From Brachybacterium fresconis (GTDB taxonomy: Bacteria > Actinomycetota > Actinomycetes > Actinomycetales > Dermabacteraceae), in NCBI RefSeq assembly GCF_017876515.1, contig NZ_JAGIOC010000001.1, forward strand, positions 2,356,001-2,420,000: 64,000 nucleotides of DNA. The letters are read 5' to 3'. Position numbers and translations under genes: made by a program. Every line of letters starts with the position of its first letter. The first letter of the stretch is position 1. The notes beneath the pieces were generated by a model, which was not told the origin of the DNA, made no database searches, and saw only the letters and a list, made by a program, of their open reading frames with translations. Of the stretch, positions 43,738-52,404 are shown piece by piece.

Positions 43738-46299
43738 ATGACAGCCCCTGATGCCCCCACCACCGCCGCAACCATTGACGCCGATCGCGCCACCGGCCTC
43801 GACGCCGCCGCGTCTCCCGCTGCCGAGGCTCTGCGGACCGCTCAGGCGATCACCGCAGACCCGGCCGACGGTCGCGCCCCCGTCCTCGCCACCCGCGCAA
43901 CGCTCGACCAGTCCCCGACCGCGGTCGCCCGCGCCGAGCTGCTGGCCACCGCCCACGGCATCTACGAGGCCTCGATCGAGGGCCGCCCGGTCACCGACTC
44001 GGTGCTGAACCCGGGCTGGACCGTGTACGAGTCCCGCCTGCAGGTCCAGCGGTTCGACGTGACCGAGCTCGTGCGCGCATCGGGCGCAGGCGCATCGGGC
44101 GCAGGCCCGTCGGGCGCAGGCCCGTCGGGCGCAGGCCCGTCGGGCGCAGGCCCGTCGGGCGCAGGCACGGCCGGCACGGAGCTGCATCTCGCAGCGGTGC
44201 TGGGCCGCGGCTGGTGGAACGGCGACTTCGGCTTCACCGATGCCGAGGCGAACTACGGCGAGCTCAACGCCTTCCTCGCCGCCCTGGTGATCACCTACGA
44301 GGACGGCTCGAGGCAGCAGGTCGTCACCGACGACTCCTGGACCGCCACCGATTCCGCGATCACCTTCGCCACGATCTACCACGGCCAGCACGAGGACCGC
44401 CGCCTCGAGCCCGGCGCACCGCGCCCGGTCCGCACCACGGAGATCGACCGCTCCACCCTCATCGAGCAGACCTCTCCGCTGATCACCCGCCACGAGACCC
44501 GTCGGCCGGAAAGGATCTGGACCTCCCCCTCCGGTGCCACGCTGCTGGACTTCGGCCAGAACCTCGTCGGCTGGCTGCGCTGCACCGTGACCGGGCCCGC
44601 CGGCACCGAGATCACGCTGCGCCATGCCGAGGTGCTCGAGCACGGGGAGCTCGGCACCCGGCCCCTGCGCTCGGCGGAGGCCACCGACCGCCTCGTGCTG
44701 GCCGGAGATCCCGGCGGGGAGACCTTCGAGCCCACCCTCACCTTCCACGGCTTCCGCTACGCGGAGGTCACCGGGTGGCCCGGCGAGCTCACCTCCGAGG
44801 ACATCGAGGCCGTGGTGGTCCACTCGGACATCCCGCGCACCGGCTGGTTCGAATCCTCCCACCCCGGGGTTAACCAGCTGGTGAGCAACTCGGTCTGGTC
44901 CCAGCGCGGCAACTTCCTGGCCGTCCCGACGGACTGCCCGCAGCGCGATGAGCGCCTGGGCTGGACCGGGGACATCGCCGCCTACGCCGCCACCGCCGCG
45001 TTCCAGTTCGACGTCTCCGACTTCCTGCACAACTGGCTGCTGGACGTGCACGCCGAGGCGAGCCTGCCGCCGCTGAGCTTCGTGCCCTTCGTGGTGCCGG
45101 ACATCCTGAAGCTGCGCAAGAACGGGGACGATCCCTTCGCCGAGGAGTCCGCCGAGGTCCCCACCGCGATCTGGGGCGATGCCGCTGTATGGGTCGCCGA
45201 GGCGCTATGGACCGCCTACGGGGACCTCGAGCGGCTGCGCGAGCACTACCCCGGCATGGTGCTGCATCTGGAGTCGGTCGAGCGCGCCCTCTCCCCCAGC
45301 GGTCTGTGGGACACCGGCTTCCAGTTCGCCGACTGGCTCGACCCGGACGCCTCCCCGCACGATCCCGCGGATGCGAAGGCCGACAAGGGCGTGGTCGCCA
45401 CCGCCTGCCTGATCCGCTCGGCCCGCTTCACCGCCGAGACCGCCCGGCTGATCGGCGCGGAGGACGACGCCCGACGCTGGCAGACCCTCGCCGATCGCAC
45501 CCTGGCCGCCTTCACCGCGGCCTACGTGAGCGCCGACGGGAGGATCGTCTCGGACTGCGCGACCGTGTACGCGCTGGCCATCACCTTCGACCTGCTCGAT
45601 GACGCCACCCGGCCCAAGTCCGCCGAGCGCCTGGCGGAGGTCGTGGCGGAGGCGGGCTACCGCGTCTCCACCGGCTTCGCGGGCACACCCTTCGTGACCT
45701 GGGCGCTGTCGGAGACCGGCCATGTCGAGGACGCCTACCGTCTGCTGCTCGAGGAGGGGAACCCCTCCTGGCTCTACCCGGTCTCCATGGGCGCCACCAC
45801 CATCTGGGAGCGCTGGGACTCGATGCTGCCGGACGGGTCGATCAACCCCGGCGAGATGACCAGCTTCAACCACTACGCCCTGGGAGCCGTGGCCGACTGG
45901 ATCTACCAGGTCGTCCTCGGCATCCGTCCCGCCGAGCCCGGCTACCGGCGCGTGCGCATCCAGCCCACCCCGGGCCCCGGCATCGACTGGGCACGGGGAG
46001 CCTACGACTCCGCAGCCGGCCGCATCGAGGTGTCCTGGGAGCAGGCGCCCGACGGGCCCAGCGGGTCCGACGGCTCGAGCGGGCTCGGCGGGACCGGCGG
46101 AGCCGGTGGCTCCAGCGGGCTCGGCGGGACCGGCGGGGCCGGTGGCTCCAGCGGGGCCACCGGGGCCGGTGGCTCCACCAGGACCACCGGGACCACGGAG
46201 ATCCGAGGCTCTGCCACGATTCCCGAGGGCGTCGAGGCCGATCTGGTGCAGCCCGATGGGTCGATCCGCAAAATCGGCCCCGGGACCCACACCTTCTGA
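43738..46299 (+). CDS. Alpha-L-rhamnosidase, GH78
   Basis: 853 residues, no signal peptide, so probably cytoplasmic and acting on imported rhamnosides. N-terminal beta domains contain GRGWWNGDFGF and DSWTATDSAITFATIYHGQHEDRR; TLLDFGQNLVGWLRC marks the rhamnosidase domain. The (alpha/alpha)6 barrel has DCPQRDERLGWTGD (around residue 400, general acid Glu) and GATTIWERWDS (around 688, catalytic Glu). LNPGWTVYESRLQ is another GH78 block. Two low-complexity insertions are unusual: six copies of a five-residue SGAG unit near residues 114-143 and Gly/Ser-rich 12-residue repeats near the C-terminus. Hydrolyses terminal alpha-L-rhamnose; feeds rhaI-rhaB-rhaD. Confidence 0.95.
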   Translation: MTAPDAPTTAATIDADRATGLDAAASPAAEALRTAQAITADPADGRAPVLATRATLDQSPTAVARAELLATAHGIYEASIEGRPVTDSVLNPGWTVYESRLQVQRFDVTELVRASGAGASGAGPSGAGPSGAGPSGAGPSGAGTAGTELHLAAVLGRGWWNGDFGFTDAEANYGELNAFLAALVITYEDGSRQQVVTDDSWTATDSAITFATIYHGQHEDRRLEPGAPRPVRTTEIDRSTLIEQTSPLITRHETRRPERIWTSPSGATLLDFGQNLVGWLRCTVTGPAGTEITLRHAEVLEHGELGTRPLRSAEATDRLVLAGDPGGETFEPTLTFHGFRYAEVTGWPGELTSEDIEAVVVHSDIPRTGWFESSHPGVNQLVSNSVWSQRGNFLAVPTDCPQRDERLGWTGDIAAYAATAAFQFDVSDFLHNWLLDVHAEASLPPLSFVPFVVPDILKLRKNGDDPFAEESAEVPTAIWGDAAVWVAEALWTAYGDLERLREHYPGMVLHLESVERALSPSGLWDTGFQFADWLDPDASPHDPADAKADKGVVATACLIRSARFTAETARLIGAEDDARRWQTLADRTLAAFTAAYVSADGRIVSDCATVYALAITFDLLDDATRPKSAERLAEVVAEAGYRVSTGFAGTPFVTWALSETGHVEDAYRLLLEEGNPSWLYPVSMGATTIWERWDSMLPDGSINPGEMTSFNHYALGAVADWIYQVVLGIRPAEPGYRRVRIQPTPGPGIDWARGAYDSAAGRIEVSWEQAPDGPSGSDGSSGLGGTGGAGGSSGLGGTGGAGGSSGATGAGGSTRTTGTTEIRGSATIPEGVEADLVQPDGSIRKIGPGTHTF
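44077..44166 (+). repeat. 15-base tandem repeat inside the rhamnosidase gene
   Basis: Six in-frame copies of 15 bases: two of GCATCGGGCGCAGGC, then four of CCGTCGGGCGCAGGC, coding Ala/Pro-Ser-Gly-Ala-Gly. They lie between two beta-domain segments, so copy number can vary without breaking the enzyme. Confidence 0.95.
46075..46173 (+). repeat. 36-base tandem repeat near the rhamnosidase C-terminus
   Basis: Two 36-base units (46075-46110 and 46111-46146) and a shortened third (to 46173), coding Gly/Ser/Thr/Ala repeats. They form a flexible loop before the last beta segment. Confidence 0.9.
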
Positions 46300-46327
46300 C
46301 CGGGAACCTTCCTGACCGGGAACCTTC
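46296..46327 (+). repeat. 16-base tandem duplication over the rhamnosidase stop codon
   Basis: CTGACCGGGAACCTTC occurs twice in direct succession (46296-46311, 46312-46327). The first copy contains the TGA stop of the rhamnosidase gene. Looks like a recent slippage event. Confidence 0.9.
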
Positions 46328-46330
46328 CCT

Positions 46331-46378
46331 GCGGTTGTGCGCCTGGCTTCCATGAGTGGAAGTCAGGCGCACAACCGC
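46331..46378. terminator. Perfect-looking hairpin after the rhamnosidase gene
   Basis: Arms of 22 bases (46331-46352 and 46357-46378) with a TGAG loop; the only irregularity is one G-T wobble. The arm GCGGTTGTGCGCCTGGCTTC is closely related to the hairpin at 47897 and more distantly to that at 19643. Probable terminator of the MFS-rhamnosidase operon. Confidence 0.8.
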
Positions 46379-46395
46379 GGGAGGGAAACGTCGGA

Positions 46396-46403
46396 AAGCG
46401 CTT
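46396..46403. promoter_or_regulatory. AAGCGCTT operator candidate before orphan binding protein
   Basis: The perfect palindrome AAGCGCTT in the context GGAAAGCGCTTGACC, a typical LacI-family half-site arrangement. The identical core in the context AGGAAAGCGCTTGTC is found at 60950. A second, weaker site resembling the AraR-type motif (CGTGAACATTCCAG, 46478-46491) lies just before the ribosome-binding site. Confidence 0.5.
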
Positions 46404-46500
46404 GACCGGCGAGCGTGCCGCGACGAGACTGGTGATCTCAGCACCGGAAGCCCGGCCCATCAGCCTCTCGATTCCCACGTGAACATTCCAGGAGAACCCC

Positions 46501-47802
46501 TTGCTCACTCGCCGCACCGCCCTCACCCTGCTGGCCGCCGCCGGGGCGGCCCCTGCCCTCGCCTCCTGCGGTCCCAATGCCGGGGGCTCCGGGGACGGGG
46601 CGCTGCGCGTCTACTGGTGGGGCGGCGACCTGCGTGCGGGCATCACGCAGGACGTCCTGGACATGTACTCCGAGGATCATCCGGACCAGGAGATCTCCCC
46701 GGAGTACAGCGAGTGGTCGGGCTACTGGGACAAGCTCGCCACCCAGACAGCCGGCGGTAGCGCCCCGGACATCATCCAGATGGACGAGGCCTACATCGAC
46801 TCCTACGGCGCCGAGGGCTCGCTGCTCGATCTCGAGACCGTCTCCGACGTCCTCGACCTCTCCGCGATGGACGAAGCGATCCTCGAGACCGGGCGTCTGG
46901 CCGACGGCACCCTGGTGGGCGCCCCGAACGGCTTCAACCTCTACGCGACCGGCATGAACCCGACACTGCTCGAGGAAGCCGGGATCGCCCTGCCCGACGA
47001 CACCACGTGGACCTGGGAGGACTTCCACGCCCTGTGCCAGGAGATCACCGAGTGGGGGACGTCCTCCGGGAAGGACGTCCTTGGCACCAGCGGCTTCGGT
47101 CTCGGGGCCGGGGACCTCGCCGCCTGGGCCCGCCAGAGCGGCGACCAGCAGCTCTTCCCCCGCGAGGACGAGGAGCTCGTCACCAAGGACACCATCGTCT
47201 CGCTGCTGGAGTTCAGCCGCGAGCTGGCCGGCTCCGGGGCCGCCCTGGAGGCGGGGGCGCAGATCGAGAACTCCTCGGCGAGCCTCGAGCAGGGTCTGTT
47301 CGCCACCCGCGGCTGCGTCTTCCAACAGGTGCCCAGCTCCCAGATCCTCACCTTCCAGGACTCCACGGGCGACCCCCTGCAGCTGCTGCGCATGCCGGCG
47401 CGCACCAGCGGGGAGTCGAAGATGGTCAACAAGGCATCGATGTACTGGTCTCTCAGCGCCAAGACGGCCGACGCCCCCGCCGCGGCGGAGCTGACGAGCT
47501 TCCTGCTCACCGACGAGGCGGCGGCCGAGAAGCTGAAGATCGAGCGAGGCATCCCCGCCTTCCCCGCGATCCAGGAGGCGGTGCGCCCGCTGCTGAGCGA
47601 GAACGCGCTCATCTCGCTGGACTTCGCGCAGATGATGCAGGAGGAGGTCGTCACGCCGCCCGTGGTCACTCCCGCCAGCGGCGTCGGCTTCGGCGACCAG
47701 TTCACGCGCCTGGCCGAGGAGTCCCTGTTCGAGGAGCGCTCGACCTCCGCGGTGGCCGACGAGATGCTCGAGATCCTCACCGGCATGCAGCCGGAGCACT
47801 GA
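46501..47802 (+). CDS. Orphan sugar-binding lipoprotein (family 1)
   Basis: 433 residues. The leader LTRRTALTLLAAAGAAPALASC ends with the lipidated Cys at residue 23. Mature N-terminus GALRVYWWGGDLRAGITQDV and later EYSEWSGYWDKLATQTAGG, PDIIQMDEAYI and DTTWTWEDFHALC closely parallel the binding protein at 59405-60706, which has the same length. TTG start with AGGAG 6 bases upstream. No permease genes are adjacent on this strand. Shared operator core with the 57.5-60.7 kb importer suggests it may deliver substrate to those permeases. Confidence 0.9.
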   Translation: MLTRRTALTLLAAAGAAPALASCGPNAGGSGDGALRVYWWGGDLRAGITQDVLDMYSEDHPDQEISPEYSEWSGYWDKLATQTAGGSAPDIIQMDEAYIDSYGAEGSLLDLETVSDVLDLSAMDEAILETGRLADGTLVGAPNGFNLYATGMNPTLLEEAGIALPDDTTWTWEDFHALCQEITEWGTSSGKDVLGTSGFGLGAGDLAAWARQSGDQQLFPREDEELVTKDTIVSLLEFSRELAGSGAALEAGAQIENSSASLEQGLFATRGCVFQQVPSSQILTFQDSTGDPLQLLRMPARTSGESKMVNKASMYWSLSAKTADAPAAAELTSFLLTDEAAAEKLKIERGIPAFPAIQEAVRPLLSENALISLDFAQMMQEEVVTPPVVTPASGVGFGDQFTRLAEESLFEERSTSAVADEMLEILTGMQPEH

Positions 47803-47896
47803 GCTGGACCGGCTGCTGAGCGCTTCTGAGCCGCCTCCCCGGAAGGGAGGCAGCGACTCCTGCCCCTCGTCGGCGTCGCCGCCCTACGACGCACAT

Positions 47897-47944
47897 GCCA
47901 TTGCGCACCTGGCTTCCGGATGTGGAAGTCAGGCGCGCAATGGC
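47897..47944. terminator. Intergenic hairpin after the orphan binding-protein gene
   Basis: Arms of 21 bases (47897-47917 and 47924-47944) with two wobble or mismatch positions and a 6-base loop. The sequence TTGCGCACCTGGCTTCC matches the hairpin at 46331 in 15 of 17 positions. Lies about 95 bases past the stop, between convergent genes. Confidence 0.75.
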
Positions 47945-47981
47945 GACGTGGGGAGGCGCAGGGGACGGCTCCCGTGCTGAC

Positions 47982-48089
47982 GGCCGTCGGCGGTCGGTCG
48001 TCGGCCGTCGGTCGTCGGTCGTCGGCCGTCGGTCGTCGGTCGTCGGTCGTCGGTCCTCAGTCCTCGGTCCTCGGTCCTCGGTCCTCGGC
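47982..48089. repeat. 7-base tandem array
   Basis: About fifteen units of CGTCGGT/CGTCGGC that shift to CCTCGGT in the last third. It ends 11 bases before the stop of the leftward binding-protein gene. Apparent reading frames through it are repeat artefacts. Confidence 0.9.
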
Positions 48090-48100
48090 CGATCAGCAGA

Positions 48101-49921
48101 TCACTCCTCGACGGGCGTGATCGTCCCGCGGAACATCTCCAGGGTCACGAAGTTGTCCGCGTAGGGGGCGTTCTCCAGGATCGGATCACCCGGCTCCGGG
48201 AAGCCCTGGACCCGGACCCCTTCGAGCGCCGGGTTGTTCCCGTACCGCTCGAAGATCGGGATGATCGGCAGCAGCTCGTTGAACGCCAGCGCCACGACGG
48301 ACACGTTCTTCTTCTGCTCCTCGACGTCCAGGCCCTGGCCGGACTTGGTCACCAGCTCCTCCAGGTTCACGGTCCCGGCAGAGGTCTCCACATCCTGCAG
48401 CGGGAACGCGTAGCCCTTGCCGCCCTGGTTCTTGGCGATCGGGATGTTGTGCACGAACAGGTCCTGCACGAAGGAGAAATGCGGGTGCGGGTGGGTCGAG
48501 GAGCCCCAGGCCTGGATCGCCATCTGGAAGTCGCCCTTGTCGATGTCGATCGGGGCCTGCTTGTCATCCAGCCCGCGGGCGGTCACCGAGATCCCGAACT
48601 CCGAGAGCTGCTCGGCGATGTTCTTGCCCGAGGCGGACCAGTCGGCGAACGTCTGCGGGAACTGGATCTCGTAGGCGGCGGCCTTGCCCTCCGGCGTCAT
48701 CCAGGAATTACCCTCCTTGGTCCAGCCCGCCTCCTCGAGCAGCGAGGTAGCCTTGTCGACGTCCTGCTCGTAGGTATCGATCTTGCCCTTGACCTCGTCG
48801 GTCAGCCACTCGTCGACGAAGTTGTCCGAGAAGCCGACCATGTTGACCACGGCCTTGCCCGAGTCCGCCAGCGCGATCTGGCCGTTGACCTCCCGGTCGA
48901 TGAGATAGGCGAAGGCCTTGCGGGTACGGACGTCGGCGAACTCCGGGAACTGGTCCTGGTTCAGGTACAGGGCGGGCCCCGAGTACACCGGCGGGCGCAG
49001 GATCGTGTACCCGGCCGCCTCGAAGGGCTCCTCGGAGGCAGGGGCGAATCCGTGGGTGGCGTAGTCGACGTCGCCGGACTGGACCAGCGAGGTGACCTCG
49101 GTGGTCTCCCCGGCGTAGATCACGAGGGCGTCGAAGACGACCTTCTCGGCGCCGTAGCCGGACTCGTTGCGCACCAGCGTCAGCTGGGTGTTGGTGATCG
49201 TGTCGTAGTCGAAGTCGTAGGGCCCGGAGACGACGACGTTCTCGGGTTTGAAGGCCTGGAACTCGGTGCCCAGCGCCTCGCCGTCGCCCTCGTCCATCGT
49301 GCCGCCGGCGTCGACGATCGCCTTGGCACGTTCGGCCCAGTCCCCGTACTGCGAGGTGGCCAGGATGTTGCTCTTGAGCACGTAGCGCTCGAGCACGGCG
49401 GGCGGGTCCTCGAAGCTGACCACCACGGTGGTGTCGTCCGGCGCCTCCAACCCGGTGATGAAGTCCCAGGCCGGGGACCGCTGGATGAACTGCATGTAGA
49501 AGGTGGTCAGGTAGTCCTGGGAGGTGAGGTCCGACCCGTCGGACCACGTCAGGCCCGGCTTGAGCTTCACGGTGAGCGTGCCCCCGTCGGTGTCGAGCTC
49601 ATGGGACTCCGCGATCAGGTACTCCCACTTCTTCTCCGCCCACAACCACATGGCCGACGGCGGCACCAGCAGGTCGCGGTAGATCCCGTCACCGATGATG
49701 CTGGTGGGCACGCCAGCGTAAGGCAGCCCGGCGAAGTTGAAGTGACCCTCGGGCGGCGGCATGAAGGGCCAGGCGCCGTGGAAGGTGCTGGCGCTGCCCT
49801 CGCCGCCTCCGCCTCCTCCGCCCTCGGGGGTGGCGGGCGAGCAGGCCGCGACGCCTGCTCCGGCGGCGGTGGTCAGGCCGACTGCCTTGAGGATGTCGCG
49901 TCGGCTCCAGCTGGTGCTCAT
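48101..49921 (-). CDS. Family 5 extracellular solute-binding lipoprotein
   Basis: 606 residues, Opp/Dpp-type binding protein. The leader has WSRRDILKAVGLTTAAGAGVAAC (Cys 27), a twin-arginine type, then a Gly-rich stretch. LTVKLKPGLTWSDGSDLTSQDY is the family 5 signature; VRTRKAFAYLIDREVNGQIAL, ATSLLEEAGWTKEGNSWMTPEGK and the AWGSSTHPHPHFSFVQ region follow. The proteins of this family bind peptides, nickel or oligosaccharides; the position among plant-glycan genes favours oligosaccharides (inference). AAGGAG lies 5 bases before the ATG. It is last in the operon and its start overlaps the small membrane-protein gene. Confidence 0.92.
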   Translation of the reverse strand: MSTSWSRRDILKAVGLTTAAGAGVAACSPATPEGGGGGGGEGSASTFHGAWPFMPPPEGHFNFAGLPYAGVPTSIIGDGIYRDLLVPPSAMWLWAEKKWEYLIAESHELDTDGGTLTVKLKPGLTWSDGSDLTSQDYLTTFYMQFIQRSPAWDFITGLEAPDDTTVVVSFEDPPAVLERYVLKSNILATSQYGDWAERAKAIVDAGGTMDEGDGEALGTEFQAFKPENVVVSGPYDFDYDTITNTQLTLVRNESGYGAEKVVFDALVIYAGETTEVTSLVQSGDVDYATHGFAPASEEPFEAAGYTILRPPVYSGPALYLNQDQFPEFADVRTRKAFAYLIDREVNGQIALADSGKAVVNMVGFSDNFVDEWLTDEVKGKIDTYEQDVDKATSLLEEAGWTKEGNSWMTPEGKAAAYEIQFPQTFADWSASGKNIAEQLSEFGISVTARGLDDKQAPIDIDKGDFQMAIQAWGSSTHPHPHFSFVQDLFVHNIPIAKNQGGKGYAFPLQDVETSAGTVNLEELVTKSGQGLDVEEQKKNVSVVALAFNELLPIIPIFERYGNNPALEGVRVQGFPEPGDPILENAPYADNFVTLEMFRGTITPVEE

Positions 49922-50169
49922 GGGTTCTCCTTGGTTATGACGATCGGATCGTCGGTGAGATCGGCCATCGCATCGTCGCGATGCCGGCGTCGGGAGCTGA
50001 GTCGTCGTGCGAGAACGGACCCGACGACGATGCCGATCCCGAGCAGGAGCGCGAGGATGCTCACGATCCGCTCTCCGGTCCCGGCGTCGGTCAGGGGGAG
50101 CATGAGGGCCGCGCCGACCCCCACGAAGCAGCCCAGGGACAGCAGTGCACGGGTGGCGATGTCGATCAT
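49918..50169 (-). CDS. Small two-helix membrane protein of the Opp/Dpp-type operon
   Basis: 83 residues, unrecognised. Two hydrophobic helices (ALLSLGCFVGVGAALMLPL and IVSILALLLGIGIVVGSVLA) are separated by a short polar turn, followed by RRLSSRRRHRDD, which puts the tail in the cytoplasm, and an acidic end. Both ends overlap neighbours by ATGA: its start lies in the stop of the upstream ATPase gene and its stop in the start of the binding-protein gene. That two-sided coupling is strong evidence for a real gene. It may be an accessory subunit of the transporter. Confidence 0.8.
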   Translation of the reverse strand: MIDIATRALLSLGCFVGVGAALMLPLTDAGTGERIVSILALLLGIGIVVGSVLARRLSSRRRHRDDAMADLTDDPIVITKENP

Positions 50170-51290
50170 GACCGTCCACCCCCGCCATCGCCGGAGTCGG
50201 CGTCCCCGCCGCGACCGGTGCTGCCGCCGGCCTCGGTTCCGGTGCCGGCTCCAGGGCCGGCTCCGGCACCGGCGCCGACCGCGGCAGTCGGCCGCGGGTC
50301 GGTGACGACCATGCAGGCGACGTCCTGATCCGGAGCCTTCGGCGCGGGCTGCAGCACCGGGATGCGTTCGCGGCAGCGTTCCTCGGCCAGCGGGCACCGC
50401 GGGTGGAAGGCGCAGCCGCTGGGGAGGTCGGAGAGGCTGGGGATGTCGGCGCTGAGCAGACCGGCTCCGGCCTTCTTCTGGCGGGCCCTGTCCGGATCCG
50501 GCTCGGGCACGGCCTCCAGCAGCGCCTTCGTGTAGGGGTGCTGGGGGTTGTTGATCACCTGCGGGGTGGGCCCGGCCTCGACGATCTTGCCCAGGTACAT
50601 CACCGCCGTCCGACCCTCCCAGGCGAAGTACTTGGCCAGAGCGAGGTCGTGGGTGATGTAGATGAACCCGACGCCGTCCTCGGTGCGGAGCCTGGTGAGC
50701 ATGTTCAGCAGGCTCACCCGGATCGAGACGTCGAGCATCGAGGTGGACTCATCGGCGATCAGCATCCGCGGCGAGAGGGTCAGCCCGCGGGCGACGGAGA
50801 CGCGCTGGCGCTGGCCGCCCGAGAGCTGGTGGGGGAACTTCCCGCGGTAGCTCTCCGGCGGGGTCAGGTCGACCGTCTCGAGCAGCTCGTCGACCCGCTG
50901 GTCGACCTCCGCCTGATCGTGGGCCAACCCGTGGCGTCGCAGCGGGATCGACAGGGTGCTGCGCACGGAGCGGATCGGGTTCAGGGAGGCGTAGGGGTCC
51001 TGGTGGATGTACTGCACGGAGCGGCGGTAGCGGCGGCGCTCGGCGCGGGTCATCGTGGTCAGGTCCTGGCCCTCGAAGCGGACGGTGCCGGAGCTCGGGG
51101 AGGCGAGGCCGGCGGCCATGCGCGCCGCGGTGGTCTTCCCGCTGCCGGACTCGCCGACCAGGCACAGCACCTCGCCGGCACCGACGCTGAGGGACACGTC
51201 GGAGACGGCCGGCAGGTCCTGGCCCTTGACGCGGAAGACCTGGGAGGCCTGGTCGAGCTCGATCAGCGGATCGGGGGCGGATTCACGCAC
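50166..51290 (-). CDS. ABC transporter ATPase, DppF/OppF type
   Basis: 374 residues. Walker A GESGSGKTTAA (about residues 43-53), QYIHQDPYASLNP, signature LSGGQRQRVSVARGL, Walker B MLIADESTSMLDVS and the His of the H-loop in YITHDLALAKYF are all intact. The C-terminal oligopeptide/dipeptide extension carries the Cys-containing metal-cluster-type motif GCAFHPRCPLAEERC, then a long Gly/Ala/Ser/Thr-rich tail. Starts 8 bases inside the end of the DppD-type gene. Pairs with that ATPase to drive import. Confidence 0.94.
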   Translation of the reverse strand: MRESAPDPLIELDQASQVFRVKGQDLPAVSDVSLSVGAGEVLCLVGESGSGKTTAARMAAGLASPSSGTVRFEGQDLTTMTRAERRRYRRSVQYIHQDPYASLNPIRSVRSTLSIPLRRHGLAHDQAEVDQRVDELLETVDLTPPESYRGKFPHQLSGGQRQRVSVARGLTLSPRMLIADESTSMLDVSIRVSLLNMLTRLRTEDGVGFIYITHDLALAKYFAWEGRTAVMYLGKIVEAGPTPQVINNPQHPYTKALLEAVPEPDPDRARQKKAGAGLLSADIPSLSDLPSGCAFHPRCPLAEERCRERIPVLQPAPKAPDQDVACMVVTDPRPTAAVGAGAGAGPGAGTGTEAGGSTGRGGDADSGDGGGGRS

Positions 51291-52404
51291 GCGCGATCAC
51301 CTTCCGTTCGTGGTGGACCTGGTCGTGGTGGATGCAGGCCGCCGCATGGGTCATGTCCGCGGGCCGCTCCGTGAGGGTGATCAGCTCGGGCTCGGCCTGC
51401 AGGCACTCATCGGTCGCGAGCTCGCAGCGGGGCGCGAAGGCACAGCCGGGAGGCAGGGTCGCCAACGACGGCGGGGCCCCGGGGATCGAGGCCAGCTCCG
51501 GCAGGTCCCCGCTGACGGGCGGGACGGCGTTGATGAGCTTGGAGGTGTAGGGGTGCTTCGGGGCGGAGAAGATGTCGCGGGTCGACCCGGTCTCGATGAC
51601 CTTCCCGGCGTACATGGTGATGACGCGGTCGGCGAGCTCGGCGGCGAGCGCCAGGTCGTGCGAGATGAAGATCATCGCGAACTTGTACTCCGCCCGCAGC
51701 TCGGCCAGCAGGTCGATCACGGTGCGCTGCGTGAGGATGTCCAGCGCGGTGGTGGGCTCGTCCAGCACCAGCAGCCGGGGGCGCAGCAGCAGGGACGTCG
51801 CGATCAGCGCTCTCTGCTTCATCCCGCCGGAGAGCTCGTGGGGATAGCTCCCCAGCACTCGTCGCGGTTCGAGGCGCACCGAGCGCAGGGCCTCGGCGGA
51901 GCGCTCGAGGACCTCGCGGCGGCCGATCCTCCCGGGGGCGTGATCGACCAGGGTGTCGGCCATCTGCTGGCCGATCGTGAGCACGGGGTTGAAGGCGTTC
52001 TGCGCGCCCTGGAACACCATGGCCGCCTCGGACCAGCGCCATCGCCGCAGCTGGCCCTGCGTCATCGTGGTCACGTCCCGGCGGCGGCCGTCCTCACCCG
52101 TGAAGGTGACGGTGCCGCCGGTGATCTCGCCGAGAGTGGGCAGCAGGCGCAGCAGAGCGAGGCCGAGGGTGGTCTTGCCGCAGCCGGATTCGCCGACCAG
52201 GGCCAGGGAGGACTCGGGGTAGAGGTCGAAGCTCACCCCGCGCAGGGCGCGCACGGAGGCGTCCTTGCCGGTGCGATAGGCGACCTGGAGGTCCCGTGCG
52301 GACAGCACCGGGACATCGGATCCGGACGCCGCGGACGCTGCGGAGCCCTCGGGCGTCGTGGCATCCGCAGTCGTCGCGTCGGGCGGGGGCGTGGAGTCGG
52401 TCAT
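51283..52404 (-). CDS. ABC transporter ATPase, DppD/OppD type
   Basis: 373 residues; an Ala/Thr/Ser/Asp-rich N-terminal lead of about 30 residues, then the ATPase. Walker A GESGCGKTTLGLALL, MVFQGAQNAFNPV, signature LSGGMKQRALIA, Walker B LLVLDEPTTALD and H-loop FISHDLALAAEL. The C-terminal cluster motif reads GCAFAPRCELATDEC. Its ATG shares one base with the stop of the DppC-type permease gene. Confidence 0.94.
   Translation of the reverse strand: MTDSTPPPDATTADATTPEGSAASAASGSDVPVLSARDLQVAYRTGKDASVRALRGVSFDLYPESSLALVGESGCGKTTLGLALLRLLPTLGEITGGTVTFTGEDGRRRDVTTMTQGQLRRWRWSEAAMVFQGAQNAFNPVLTIGQQMADTLVDHAPGRIGRREVLERSAEALRSVRLEPRRVLGSYPHELSGGMKQRALIATSLLLRPRLLVLDEPTTALDILTQRTVIDLLAELRAEYKFAMIFISHDLALAAELADRVITMYAGKVIETGSTRDIFSAPKHPYTSKLINAVPPVSGDLPELASIPGAPPSLATLPPGCAFAPRCELATDECLQAEPELITLTERPADMTHAAACIHHDQVHHERKVIARA

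Noticed and set aside
42388..45051. 887-codon open frame on the minus strand across the MFS and rhamnosidase genes
   Set aside because: Long only because stop codons are rare at this GC content; low-complexity translation with no motif.
46478..46491. Fourth AraR-type operator before the orphan binding protein
   Set aside because: CGTGAACATTCCAG matches only about two-thirds of the palindrome and lacks a symmetric right half; kept as a weak note only.
47982..48089. CRISPR array
   Set aside because: Units are 7 bases in direct contact with no unique spacers and no cas genes.
47895..48164. 89-codon frame through the 7-base array
   Set aside because: The protein is a repeat of VVGRRSS units produced by the array; no start signal or conservation.
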